Position numbers and translations under genes: made by a program
Origin: Bacillota bacterium
GTDB lineage: Bacteria > Bacillota > Clostridia > Lachnospirales > Cellulosilyticaceae
Length of the DNA stretch: 37,367 bases
Reading direction: 5' to 3'
NCBI GenBank assembly: GCA_023393125.1
Contig: JAEWMQ010000110.1
Coordinates: forward strand, 1-37,367
Shown: piece after piece, positions 8,198 through 15,934 of the stretch
Layout of the letters: every line of letters starts with the position of its first letter
Position numbering within the stretch: the stretch's first letter is position 1
The notes under the pieces: generated by a model
Database searches by the model: none
What the model was told of the DNA's origin: nothing
What the model saw: only the letters and a program-made list of their open reading frames with translations

Positions 8198-8372
8198 GGG
8201 ATTGGTGTAGGGTGCCTTGGAGGTGAGCTTAGCAGTTCTTAACGAAGGAGACCTTATGGGTTTTAGGCTGAGTGTTTGAGCGCTAGCGAGTTTTCAGCCG
8301 TTCATAAGGGCTACGAGTTTAGAACTGCTTAGCGAGCCGAGATAGCAAACGGAACCAATCACCATCCTCGGA
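8198..8372. repeat. Hairpin element B, right copy
   Basis: Long imperfect hairpin. Arms: ATTGGT/ACCAAT (8201-8206 with 8354-8359), GCTTAGCAGTTCT with AGAACTGCTTAGC (8227-8239 with 8321-8333, one mismatch), tip stem CTTATG/CATAAG and inner stem GCTGA/TCAGC within 8252-8309. The apical loop holds the palindrome CGCTAGCG. Its core matches that of element A (GGTTTTAG, AGTGTTTGAG, AGCGAGTTTTC, CGTTCAT). Confidence 0.85.
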
Positions 8373-8468
8373 TGACTTGGCGGTACCTTGCTATATATGT
8401 TGTTATTCAAATTTCAATCTATATAGCCGTTATAATGCTATTACGTTTAAATCTCACTTTTCCAATAC

Positions 8469-8521
8469 AACAAAAGAGGCACTAGGCTTTACATTCCATA
8501 ACTCCTAGTACCTCTTTTATT
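8469..8521. terminator. Bidirectional terminator after the DUF4173 operon
   Basis: AAAAGAGGCACTAGG pairs with CCTAGTACCTCTTTT. It shares the 11-mer GAGGCACTAGG with the arm of element A. It serves the minus-strand operon ending at 8560. Confidence 0.8.
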
Positions 8522-8559
8522 ACATTATTTTATACACTTTCTATTCCTCAACATCATTA

Positions 8560-10221
8560 TTACCTTAAAAATTCTATAGGTCTTCTGACATCTTCACTGC
8601 TTTCATAGCCTGCGGCTTTAATTTTTTCTAGATAGGCTCTTCCTTTATAGTCTGCTAGGTTAAAAGCCTGCCAATTTTCATTTTGAAGATTATATTCTAA
8701 CCTTGAAAGAATATAACCTGCTGTATCATAGTACCTATCTTCTTGATATTCAAGTATTTCTGGGTGTGAGTCTACTAACTCACTAATAGGTCCTAGGGCA
8801 CTACTACTTAAATTATAACAACCACTTAAATCACTTGTTTTTCCCTGCTTATACAAGCTTACATTTTGACGAGCTACAAGGTAGTCTACATTACTATAGT
8901 TTAATCCCAAATACATAGCTATAAACACAATAAATACTATTTTAATAAGCTGCAGTTTCTGCCAAAACACTTTAGCAAATACTAATATAACTACCACTAA
9001 GCTTAATATTAAGAACCAAGCTACATAAACTCGCCATAAACTTAAACCATATCGCTGCATATACATGAACATCTTAGAAAGTGCACAAGTCACCATAAAA
9101 GCTGTAAATCCTGTAATAAAACTAATCATCCCTTTTATGTAGACACTTTTCTTTCCTTTTTCCTGCTTAACCACATAGCTTAAAAACATAATACCAAGCA
9201 AATTAAACCCTACTATTGGTAATGTCTCGAAAAAACCTCTTCTGGCATATTCAGATTGTGTATCAAAGCCAGCTGGTAATACACCATTAAAAGCTGATAC
9301 AAAGTAGGCTAGCTGAGAAAGACAAAAGATTAAGTACACTAGGCAAAGCATGGTTGCTATAGTGCTTACTACTACAAAGTCAAGATATATACTTTTCTGG
9401 CTAAGCCCTCTATCTTCTATTATATCTATGTCTCTTACTTGATCTTCCCGATTAACGAGATTATCTTTCTCATTTAAATTCCCCTCTGACTTATCCTCCA
9501 TTAGTAAAGAATCCCTTCTCCACTCTGGATCAATATAGTTCTGTCTTACTTCCTTAACTTCCTTATGTGACAAACCATAAAAATAACTAAAGAACATAAA
9601 GAATAAAACAATTACAAAGAATAACTTAGTACCTAGACTATCAAAATTAAAAGTAAGGTTCTGAAATACAAAATTGATTGTCCCCTCAAAAGCTGCATCT
9701 GCACTAGCTAATAGCCCTACAACCACTAATAACATAGGGACAGCAATAACTAGCCCTAAAAGCACCTTACCTACTACCTTCATATTCTTTTTTTGCCCTG
9801 TTCCAAGTTCATCCTTCACTAATACAACAGGCTTACTAATATAAGCAAAAGGTAATGTAATTCCTAAATTTAAAACTTCCCCTATCCAAGCAGGTAAAAA
9901 AGCTTCTTGTTCACATTTTCCAAACACTTCAAGGGCATGTAATAAAATTAATACAGCTAGAAATATGAGGTTAAACACTCTTAATACCGTATTTCCAAAT
10001 ATCACAAAACATAAAGTACATAGCACAATAGGCACCATAAGCCATTTAGCCAGCTTGCTCATTGACCTATTATATAGTTTTGAAAATAAACCCAAGCACA
10101 CAAAGTATGCTACTACCCCTGCTACTACTCCTAATCCAAGTCCCCCAAACAAAATAGTCTCCATGACGATAATAGCTAAAACAAGGGTTCCCCCTAACAT
10201 CCACTTTTCAGCTTTTTCCAT
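8560..10221 (-). CDS. DUF4173/DUF4153 membrane protein
   Basis: 553-residue polytopic membrane protein with about 11-12 hydrophobic segments. A conserved family stretch (NVDYLVARQNVSLY, then DLSGCYNLSSSALGPISELV) lies after the last membrane segment, and a charged cytoplasmic loop sits near residues 218-278. The family has no established function. I chose the ATG at 10221, eight bases after AAAGGGGGC; an in-frame TTG at 10227 is less well placed. It is the last gene of an operon with an Xre regulator and a DUF2975 protein, a grouping typical of Bacillota that suggests a regulated membrane function, perhaps a stress or signalling role. Transcription should end at 8469-8521. Confidence 0.8.
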   Translation of the reverse strand: MEKAEKWMLGGTLVLAIIVMETILFGGLGLGVVAGVVAYFVCLGLFSKLYNRSMSKLAKWLMVPIVLCTLCFVIFGNTVLRVFNLIFLAVLILLHALEVFGKCEQEAFLPAWIGEVLNLGITLPFAYISKPVVLVKDELGTGQKKNMKVVGKVLLGLVIAVPMLLVVVGLLASADAAFEGTINFVFQNLTFNFDSLGTKLFFVIVLFFMFFSYFYGLSHKEVKEVRQNYIDPEWRRDSLLMEDKSEGNLNEKDNLVNREDQVRDIDIIEDRGLSQKSIYLDFVVVSTIATMLCLVYLIFCLSQLAYFVSAFNGVLPAGFDTQSEYARRGFFETLPIVGFNLLGIMFLSYVVKQEKGKKSVYIKGMISFITGFTAFMVTCALSKMFMYMQRYGLSLWRVYVAWFLILSLVVVILVFAKVFWQKLQLIKIVFIVFIAMYLGLNYSNVDYLVARQNVSLYKQGKTSDLSGCYNLSSSALGPISELVDSHPEILEYQEDRYYDTAGYILSRLEYNLQNENWQAFNLADYKGRAYLEKIKAAGYESSEDVRRPIEFLR

Positions 10222-10263
10222 TTCCAAAAGCCCCCTTTCTTTACACTCACTTAACTTACTTCT

Positions 10264-10476
10264 CTAACTCTCCTCTTTAACATACTCTAGTAATTCTCCT
10301 GGTTGACATTCTAGCACCTCACACAGGGCCTCTAGTGTAGAAAAACGAACTGCTTTCCCTTTATTATTTTTAAGTACAGATAAATTCGCTAGGGTAATTC
10401 CTACCCTCTCAGAAAGTTCATTCATACTCATTTTTCGTTTAGCAAGCATTACATCTAAATTAACGATAATAGGCAT
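10264..10476 (-). CDS. Xre-family HTH regulator, YozG-like
   Basis: 70 residues, essentially one Cro/C1-type helix-turn-helix: MNELSERVGITLANLSVLKNNKGKAVRFSTLEALCEVLECQPGELLEY split over five helices, with the recognition helix near TLANLSVLKNN. Its size matches YozG of Bacillus, which is likewise paired with a DUF2975 protein. It lies 42 bp after the DUF2975 gene and 42 bp before the DUF4173 gene on the same strand. It probably autoregulates the operon through the palindrome at 11030-11066. Confidence 0.88.
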   Translation of the reverse strand: MPIIVNLDVMLAKRKMSMNELSERVGITLANLSVLKNNKGKAVRFSTLEALCEVLECQPGELLEYVKEES

Positions 10477-10518
10477 CTTTCTTCACCTCATCTTCTTCTC
10501 ATAAATTTTAGTCTCCTC

Positions 10519-10983
10519 TTAAATCGTTAATTCATTCTCCTCTTTAATCTCTATGGCTAGTTCTACAAGTCTATATAAGATAGCTCCAATTAAAGCTACC
10601 ATAAATGCTCCGACTGTAATAACAATAATTCCAAAAGTAGCCTGCATGAAAATACAGGTAAATAAGTAACAAAGGAAAATAAATAAAGCACAAATACTAA
10701 TTACCTTTAAACTCTGACTACTGCTAGCTGAGAAAGGCTCACGATCAATAATATTTTTGGCTAGCTTTCTAGTCATCCATAATACAATCCAAGCTGGCAC
10801 CCCTGTAATATAAAGTAAAACTAGGATCTTATAGTGTTCCACTAAATTATAGAAGGTACTCCCCTCAAAAATAAAATCCATTAACCAAGGTAATGCCGCA
10901 AGGCAAGCAGTCGCTAGTGCAAGCCCTCCCATCACTACCCAATATAATAATTGACTTAAAATATCTGTTTTTAATTTTCTCAC
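10519..10983 (-). CDS. DUF2975 membrane protein
   Basis: 154 residues with four hydrophobic segments (about 10-35, 48-68, 95-115, 120-142) and a conserved short loop carrying REPFSASSSQSLK, typical of DUF2975 (YoaS-like). Start codon is GTG at 10983 with a GGTGAGG RBS. First gene of the DUF2975/Xre/DUF4173 operon. Function unknown; the small regulator next to it suggests a two-gene regulatory module that senses a membrane or growth state, but this is inference. Confidence 0.85.
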   Translation of the reverse strand: MRKLKTDILSQLLYWVVMGGLALATACLAALPWLMDFIFEGSTFYNLVEHYKILVLLYITGVPAWIVLWMTRKLAKNIIDREPFSASSSQSLKVISICALFIFLCYLFTCIFMQATFGIIVITVGAFMVALIGAILYRLVELAIEIKEENELTI

Positions 10984-11003
10984 AATTCCTCACCTCAAAA
11001 GGT

Positions 11004-11032
11004 ATTATAATACATCTCAAAATGTAAAGCAA
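11004..11032 (-). promoter_or_regulatory. Promoter of the DUF2975 operon
   Basis: TTGCTT (11027-11032), a 17-bp spacer and TATAAT (11004-11009) on the minus strand, ending about 20 bp before the GTG start. Confidence 0.75.
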
Positions 11033-11066
11033 TATATTTTTATCGTTTTTCGATATATTTTTATTG
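11030..11066. promoter_or_regulatory. Palindromic operator overlapping the -35 box
   Basis: Two copies of C(A/G)ATATATTTTTAT(C/T)G (11030-11045 and 11051-11066) are separated by TTTTT. Their inner ends make the perfect palindrome TATCG-TTTTT-CGATA (11041-11055). Overlap with the -35 hexamer fits repression by the Xre protein of the operon. Confidence 0.55.
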
Positions 11067-11184
11067 AAATAAGTTTATAAATACAAGCAACATATTTTAA
11101 AGCAATTATTGCGCTATAAAAAATAAACAAAAATATTTTTCAAATTTTATTAGGGATTTCTTTGGCATGAGACATATATATAAG

Positions 11185-11586
11185 TGTGAAAGTAAATCAA
11201 ACAACTTCCTCGGCAGAATCTAACGTAGCATCAACTAGACGCGCCAACCGGGTCGACCAACTCTCAATCTGTTGTTACAGATAGCTCTGGATCTAAGGGC
11301 AGGTTCGCTTGTGCGCTAGCAGGGAGGCGCCACTTATAAGTTGTCTTTAACATTTTCACATCTTGCATCACTCAAATAAAGTTTCAAACCAGAGTCTTAA
11401 GGTCTTAGCTTCCTAGTATAGGGTGCACCGGCTAAGACTTTAAGGAGCTCCTCACTCATTGGTTTAGCTTTCATAGTTGCCCAGGTAGGCCCTATTCTAT
11501 GTCATAGGAGTGCTGAGGAGCCATTTTATGCCCTAAATAAGGTTTATTTAGGTAGCTATGAAAGTCTATTTCAAGAGTCTGGAATC
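11185..11586 (+). ncRNA. Large structured RNA, two domains (raiA-motif-like first domain)
   Basis: No credible reading frame, but dense long-range pairing. Domain 1: TGTGAAA/TTTCACA (11185-11191 with 11354-11360), ACAACTT/AAGTTGT (11201-11207 with 11338-11344), GCGCC/GGCGC (11241-11245 with 11326-11330) and hairpin ATCTGT/ACAGAT (11267-11282). The unpaired segments CAACCGGGTCGACC and the T-loop-like GGTTCGC look conserved-RNA-like, and the size (about 180 nt) resembles the raiA motif of Clostridia; that name is from memory and unproven. Domain 2: 14-nt helix 11396-11409 with 11431-11444 closing on the loop palindrome GGTGCACC; GCTCCTCA/TGAGGAGC (11447-11454 with 11514-11521); CTTTCATAG/CTATGAAAG (11468-11476 with 11556-11564), which crosses the previous helix; and CCTAAATAA/TTATTTAGG (11532-11552). 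The plus strand is favoured because a terminator follows directly. No clear promoter was found; the 5' end is uncertain. Confidence 0.72.
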
Positions 11587-11632
11587 AAAAAAGCTCTCAC
11601 CCTGTACCTAATGTACTTGGTGAGAGCTTTTT
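11586..11632. terminator. Bidirectional terminator after the structured RNA
   Basis: AAAAAGCTCTCACC pairs with GGTGAGAGCTTTTT. T-runs on both strands let it end the plus-strand RNA and the minus-strand GNAT transcript. Confidence 0.88.
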
Positions 11633-11703
11633 GTATTGCTACTAGAATTCCTATAACAACGGTATCCGATTTACTTAGTTCATTTTTATTTCTTCACTTA
11701 AGC

Positions 11704-12150
11704 TTAATGTAATTTCATATTCATAAGGACAGACATCTTATCGGTCTCAAAGCCCTTTTTATTATAGAATCCCTCTGTTCTTTCCCCTTTTAATGTCATT
11801 AAATAAATTTGAGTAATCCCCTCTTTAATCAGTTCCTCCTTAAACCTTTCAAGTAAAGCTGTCCCAATTCCCATGCCTTGTGTACTATTACTAATGTAAA
11901 ACTCTTGAATTTGAAAATGAACACCATCGTAATACTGCTCCTTACGTCCTAGAATGACACCCACCAATTCATTATTGATATAGCAAGCAAGCCCTTTGGT
12001 GCAAGGATTGCTCATCATCTCTTCCAGTCTTTTGGTAGCCGTTTCTATAGTCCAGTGGTCAAACCAAGGCTCTTCATTAAATACTTTCACAAAAAGCTCG
12101 GCGTACTGTGATAACTTATCTTGAGTAATGACTTGAAATTGCTTTTCCAC
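11704..12150 (-). CDS. GNAT-family N-acetyltransferase
   Basis: 148 residues. The acetyl-CoA-binding motif A is seen as QEFYISNSTQGMGIGTALLE (R/Q-x-x-G-x-G/A), followed by the motif B stretch ITQIYLMTLKGERTEGFYNKKGF. The N-terminal part (FVKVFNEEPWFDHWTIETATKRL) resembles small-molecule acetyltransferases, including aminoglycoside-type enzymes, but the acceptor cannot be named. Cytoplasmic. It lies 38 bp after the epimerase gene on the same strand and may be co-transcribed with it. Its transcript ends at 11586-11632. Confidence 0.85.
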   Translation of the reverse strand: MEKQFQVITQDKLSQYAELFVKVFNEEPWFDHWTIETATKRLEEMMSNPCTKGLACYINNELVGVILGRKEQYYDGVHFQIQEFYISNSTQGMGIGTALLERFKEELIKEGITQIYLMTLKGERTEGFYNKKGFETDKMSVLMNMKLH

Positions 12151-12188
12151 TCTTTATCTCCTTATTAATAATGATTTCTTTTTATATT

Positions 12189-13151
12189 TCATTCAAACGA
12201 GTCTGGTGCTAGTTCACCCAGCAGCACTTTTATTCCTTCTAACATACGTTCATCTATTACTTGTGGCTTTTCTTCCACATACCATTTATAAGCTTTTTCT
12301 AATCCTGTTACTAGAGGTGTTTCTGCTGCTAGCAGCTGACTATCACACTTTGCAGTATCTAATAAATAGGTGCACTCTCTAAAAGGGAAATACATTCTAG
12401 AAATCATGTCCTCTGGTGTTTTGATCTTAATTACCTGCACCTTCTTACCCATGACCTGAGCTGCTACTTCTACCCATTCCTCATAAGTAACCTGCTCCTT
12501 ATGAGTCACATTGTAAGCCTCGCCTATCGCTTTTTCTTCATACATAGCAGCTTCAAAGAGCCTCACTAGATCCTCAATAAAAAGAAACTGTACCCTCGTA
12601 TCCCCCTCTGGCACCAGAACGGGTTGGTTATTTGAAATTTGATGAAACAAATAGCTTTCACGATACAGATTATTACCAGGCCCATAAATATAAGTTGGTC
12701 TAAACATAGTAATAGGCATTCCCTTTGTTTGATATAAGTCAAATAAATAATCTTCTATGGCTAATTTATCTAAGCCGTACTTTCCCCAATTTTTATTTTC
12801 TCCTCTTGAAAAGGTTTCATCCATAACCTTTTTAGATGGTATGTATACTGCCCCTGAACTACAAAAAATATAACGTTTTAGTTTTGAAGTATCTAGAACC
12901 TGAAAAAGATTTGCTACATCTTCTACGGTATAAGCTGAGATATCAAAAACATAGTCAAAAGCTTTTCCTTCTATGTTAAAAGCTATACCTGAAATGCTTT
13001 TACGATCACCCTTACAATGAGTAATAAAACCACCATACTTAACAGGTCTTACTCCTCTCGTAAAAATAGATACTTGATACCCTTTTTCAATCATATACTT
13101 AGCCAATGCTTCACTTACAAACTCAGTTCCACCCATAATAAGTATTTCCAA
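12189..13151 (-). CDS. NAD-dependent epimerase/dehydratase family protein
   Basis: About 320 residues of the extended SDR type. The N-terminal Rossmann loop reads ILIMGGTEFVS (G-G-T-x-F-V/I variant of GxxGxxG). The catalytic Ser lies in FCSSGAVY and the YGLDK motif gives the Tyr-x-x-x-Lys pair; FRPTYIYGPGNN is the usual substrate-side motif. It acts on a nucleotide sugar or related substrate that cannot be specified. The start is ambiguous: the TTG at 13151 has AAGG seven bases upstream and gives the family's usual N-terminus (MEILIMGG), while an ATG at 13178 adds nine residues and has only a weak AGGA. An extended -10 promoter lies at 13212-13220. It is divergent from the luxE-like gene. Confidence 0.85.
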   Translation of the reverse strand: MEILIMGGTEFVSEALAKYMIEKGYQVSIFTRGVRPVKYGGFITHCKGDRKSISGIAFNIEGKAFDYVFDISAYTVEDVANLFQVLDTSKLKRYIFCSSGAVYIPSKKVMDETFSRGENKNWGKYGLDKLAIEDYLFDLYQTKGMPITMFRPTYIYGPGNNLYRESYLFHQISNNQPVLVPEGDTRVQFLFIEDLVRLFEAAMYEEKAIGEAYNVTHKEQVTYEEWVEVAAQVMGKKVQVIKIKTPEDMISRMYFPFRECTYLLDTAKCDSQLLAAETPLVTGLEKAYKWYVEEKPQVIDERMLEGIKVLLGELAPDSFE

Positions 13152-13211
13152 ACTACTCGCCTTCTTTCCTCTGCACATAGTAAAAGTCCTGGTTTCTAAA
13201 ACTGCACCCTC

Positions 13212-13220
13212 ATTATAGCA
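13212..13220 (-). promoter_or_regulatory. Extended -10 promoter of the epimerase gene
   Basis: TGCTATAAT on the minus strand; no good -35 is seen. Confidence 0.55.
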
Positions 13221-13224
13221 CGAT

Positions 13225-13253
13225 TTGTCCTTACTTATGATTTGGCCTATAAT
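13225..13253 (+). promoter_or_regulatory. Promoter of the luxE/luxC-like operon
   Basis: TTGTCC (13225-13230), a 17-bp spacer and TATAAT (13248-13253). It back-to-back overlaps the divergent epimerase promoter region. Confidence 0.75.
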
Positions 13254-13340
13254 AATAAGAAATATCTAATTTATAGATAGTATAAAGACAATAAGAAAAA
13301 TGGTTCAAAAATAATACAAAATAAACTCAGGAGGCTACCT

Positions 13341-14462
13341 ATGGATTACCGAAAAAAACTCTTTACCCATAAGAACCCCTATGATTTATCTGGGACAGAG
13401 GATCTTTTTATAAAAGCAGTTAAACAAAATGGGCAGTTCCAATATGACCATTGCCCTGAATATGCAAAAATACTTGATAGTAAACAATTTTCTTTTTCCT
13501 CATTAAATACAATCAGTGACTTAGCTAAGCTCCCTTTTATTCCAACACTATTTTTTAAATCACATCAGCTTTTTACAATGCCACCTAAGAAACTTCTTAT
13601 TAAAGCAACCTCCTCAGGCACTAAAGGTAAGAAAAGTCATATTGGCTTTGATAATCTAGGTCTCTATTATGGTCTTCGTATGGTTCTTCGTCTAGGGAAG
13701 GTTCATCACCTCTTTTCTATTAGACCCACTAACTATATTATTCTAGGCTATGAACCTCATAAGAGTAATCAAACAGCTGTCACTAAAACAGCTTTTGGAG
13801 CCACTTTATTTACGCCTTCCTTGCATCGTGCTTATGCACTTAAATATACACCTGAAGGTTATAAAGTAGACTTAGACGGCCTTATTACTACTCTTGAAAA
13901 ATATAGCCATCAACCTTTTCCTGTTCGTTTCATGGGCTTTCCTTCCTATACTTATTTTTTGCTAGAAAAATTAAAAGAAAAGGGATTAAGCTTCAAACTA
14001 AAAAAGGGATCTAAAGTCTTATTAGGTGGTGGCTGGAAGCAATTCTTTACCAGCCAAGTAGATAAAAAAGAACTTTATCAATTAATCTATGATACCTTAG
14101 GCATTCCAGAATCTCATGTTGTAGAATTCTTCGGTGCTGTTGAACATCCTATTTTATACTGCGATTGCCCTAACCATCATTTTCATATTCCTATTTATAG
14201 CAGGGTTATTATAAGAGATGTTCATACCCTAGAACCTGTCCCAAATGGTGAAATAGGTCTTATCAATCTTATTACTCCAATGGTAAAAAGCGTCCCTCTA
14301 CTCAGTGTTATGACTGATGATCTAGGTATATTACATGATGAAAAGACTTGTGGCTGTGGCATTAATTCCCCTTACCTAGAAATTATAGGCAGAGTTGGCC
14401 TTCAAGATATCAAAACCTGTGCGGCTGGTGCTGCAGATTTGTTAAAGGAGGTAAAGCTATGA
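13341..14462 (+). CDS. LuxE-like acyl-protein synthetase / long-chain fatty acid ligase
   Basis: 373 residues matching the acyl-protein synthetase LuxE family (PF04443), a branch of the ANL adenylate-forming enzymes. The nucleotide-binding loop reads ATSSGTKGKKSH at residues 89-100. Further family marks are FMGFPSYTYFLLEKL, LLGGGWKQF and the C-terminal CGCG-x-PYLEIIGRVG, with a later Cys in a position that can accept the acyl group. In the luminous-bacteria complex LuxE activates a fatty acid with ATP and hands it to LuxC. RBS AGGAGG precedes the ATG. It overlaps the next gene by ATGA, so the two are translationally coupled. No luciferase genes are present, so the product is more likely aldehyde for another use. 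Confidence 0.87.
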   Translation: MDYRKKLFTHKNPYDLSGTEDLFIKAVKQNGQFQYDHCPEYAKILDSKQFSFSSLNTISDLAKLPFIPTLFFKSHQLFTMPPKKLLIKATSSGTKGKKSHIGFDNLGLYYGLRMVLRLGKVHHLFSIRPTNYIILGYEPHKSNQTAVTKTAFGATLFTPSLHRAYALKYTPEGYKVDLDGLITTLEKYSHQPFPVRFMGFPSYTYFLLEKLKEKGLSFKLKKGSKVLLGGGWKQFFTSQVDKKELYQLIYDTLGIPESHVVEFFGAVEHPILYCDCPNHHFHIPIYSRVIIRDVHTLEPVPNGEIGLINLITPMVKSVPLLSVMTDDLGILHDEKTCGCGINSPYLEIIGRVGLQDIKTCAAGAADLLKEVKL

Positions 14463-15775
14463 TTTTAATAAACGGTAATATTGTCCCTTCCAGTATGCAA
14501 AATAAAATCTTAGAGGAGCTCCCCTCTATGCTTAATCAAACTTTAGCTACTCAATCCCTCAATCCTTATTGGGTAATAGATGCTTGTGACAAACTTTCTA
14601 AAAAGTTAGCAAATGGTGATTACCATCATCTTATATCTAGCCTTCCTATAGATCAAAATCTCGTAAAAGAACAATTACATACAGTTATCCATATGCTCCA
14701 AAAGGAAAGTTTACTTTGTAAACTGCATACAGAATTAGGCCCTAGGCCTTTTGAACCTGAAACCATTGTTCCTCCTTTTGAGAAGAAAGCCATTATCAAA
14801 CATACTTATCCTCTAGGTGTATTATTTCATATTGCAGCAGGTAATGTAGATGGTCTTCCTGCTTATAGTGTGGTGGAAGGCCTATTAGCTGGTAATATTA
14901 ATATCCTAAAACTCCCCCAAGCAGATCAGGATTTTTCTATTACTCTACTTGCTGAGCTTATTGCTGCTGAACCTAGGCTTAAAGACTATATTTATGTTTT
15001 TGATACACCGTCAACAGACCTTGAAGCTATGAAATATATGGCTAAGCTCTCTGATGGGGTTGTCGTTTGGGGTGGTGATTTGGCCGTAGCTGCTATTAGA
15101 AAAATGGTTGCTCCTGGTACTAAGCTTATTGAGTGGGGCCATAAATTAGGCTTTGCTTATATAGTACCTAACGCTATAACAGATTCTGCTCTTACTGCTT
15201 TAGCCCAGCATATTTTTAAAACCAAACAGCTTTTATGCAGTTCTTGTCAAACCATTTATATAGATACTGAGAATATGAAAGAAGTCTATCACTTCTGTGA
15301 AACTTTTCTCCCCCTTATGGAGCAAGCTGCTCTTAAGTATCCTATTAATGATATAGGAGCTGTTGCTCAGTCTACCTTACAAGTTTATAACGCTGAGCTT
15401 GAAAATCTTTTTTCTACTAGCCGTACTTTTAAAGGAGAAAGTACTAGTCTAATTGCTAAAACAGATAATACCCTAGAACTTTCTTTCATGTTTGGTAACT
15501 GTCTTGTTAAACCTTTACCTCGTTATCAGTTATTAGAAACCTTGCGTCAAAGTAAGCCTTACCTTCAAACAGCTGGACTACTCTGCCTTGCGGAAGACTA
15601 TCCTATTCTCTCCAATCTACTTCTAAGGGCCGGTATTGTTAGAGTAAAAGAACTTGGAGAAATGTCTGGTATGACCTGCACAGATGCTCATGATGGTGAC
15701 TATCCTCTTAGACGCTATACCAAAATAACTGAATGTGATGCTATGGATTTTAATATCTTAACATTTCACAAATAA
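14459..15775 (+). CDS. LuxC-like acyl-CoA/acyl-protein reductase
   Basis: 438 residues matching the acyl-CoA reductase LuxC family (PF05893), which belongs to the aldehyde dehydrogenase superfamily. The cofactor-binding region reads PLGVLFHIAAGNVDGLPAYS, then INILKLPQ; VVWGGDLAV and IEWGHKLGFAYI are typical. The catalytic Cys should be C260 or C263 in QLLCSSCQT, aligning with the acylated Cys of Vibrio LuxC. The enzyme reduces an enzyme-bound acyl thioester to a fatty aldehyde with NADPH. It is coupled to the luxE-like gene by an ATGA overlap and ends at a strong terminator (15804-15849). Such pairs exist in non-luminous bacteria; their physiological product is not settled. Confidence 0.87.
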   Translation: MILINGNIVPSSMQNKILEELPSMLNQTLATQSLNPYWVIDACDKLSKKLANGDYHHLISSLPIDQNLVKEQLHTVIHMLQKESLLCKLHTELGPRPFEPETIVPPFEKKAIIKHTYPLGVLFHIAAGNVDGLPAYSVVEGLLAGNINILKLPQADQDFSITLLAELIAAEPRLKDYIYVFDTPSTDLEAMKYMAKLSDGVVVWGGDLAVAAIRKMVAPGTKLIEWGHKLGFAYIVPNAITDSALTALAQHIFKTKQLLCSSCQTIYIDTENMKEVYHFCETFLPLMEQAALKYPINDIGAVAQSTLQVYNAELENLFSTSRTFKGESTSLIAKTDNTLELSFMFGNCLVKPLPRYQLLETLRQSKPYLQTAGLLCLAEDYPILSNLLLRAGIVRVKELGEMSGMTCTDAHDGDYPLRRYTKITECDAMDFNILTFHK

Positions 15776-15803
15776 ACTGCTCACAATATAATTCAAAAAT
15801 TTA

Positions 15804-15849
15804 CAGCACGTCTTAGAAGTTGATTAAATCAAGTAAAGACGTGCTTTTT
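15804..15849 (+). terminator. Terminator of the luxEC-like operon
   Basis: AGCACGTCTT pairs with AAAGACGTGCT (one bulged or wobble step), followed by TTTTT. Confidence 0.85.
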
Positions 15850-15903
15850 AGTTATATAAATTGCTTGAGATTTAATTTAAATAATAAAATTTTAAAATAA
15901 GCG

Positions 15904-15932
15904 TTGACAAACTACTAAATAAGAATTATTAT
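15904..15932 (+). promoter_or_regulatory. Promoter of ahpC
   Basis: TTGACA (15904-15909), a 17-bp spacer and TATTAT (15927-15932). An inverted repeat AATGATA/TATCATT lies downstream, near 15949-15968, in the untranslated leader. Confidence 0.82.
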
Positions 15933-15934
15933 TA
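15920..15934. promoter_or_regulatory. PerR-box-like operator on the ahpC -10 region
   Basis: TAAGAATTATTATTA matches the PerR box TTATAATnATTATAA at 11-12 of 14 informative positions and covers the -10 hexamer. Peroxide-dependent derepression would fit the genes that follow. Confidence 0.6.

Noticed and set aside
1..8372. CRISPR array or transposon ends
   Set aside because: The A/B repeats are long, few and hairpin-forming, with no regular spacers, no cas genes, no transposase and no target duplication.
11160..11180. Sigma-54 promoter (TTGGCATGAG) for the structured RNA
   Set aside because: The -12 element is missing at the required distance, and sigma-A spacing from TTGGCA to a -10 is also wrong.
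11185..11586. tmRNA, RNase P RNA or group II intron
   Set aside because: No tmRNA ends or tag frame, none of the conserved RNase P sequence blocks, and no domain V-like hairpin.
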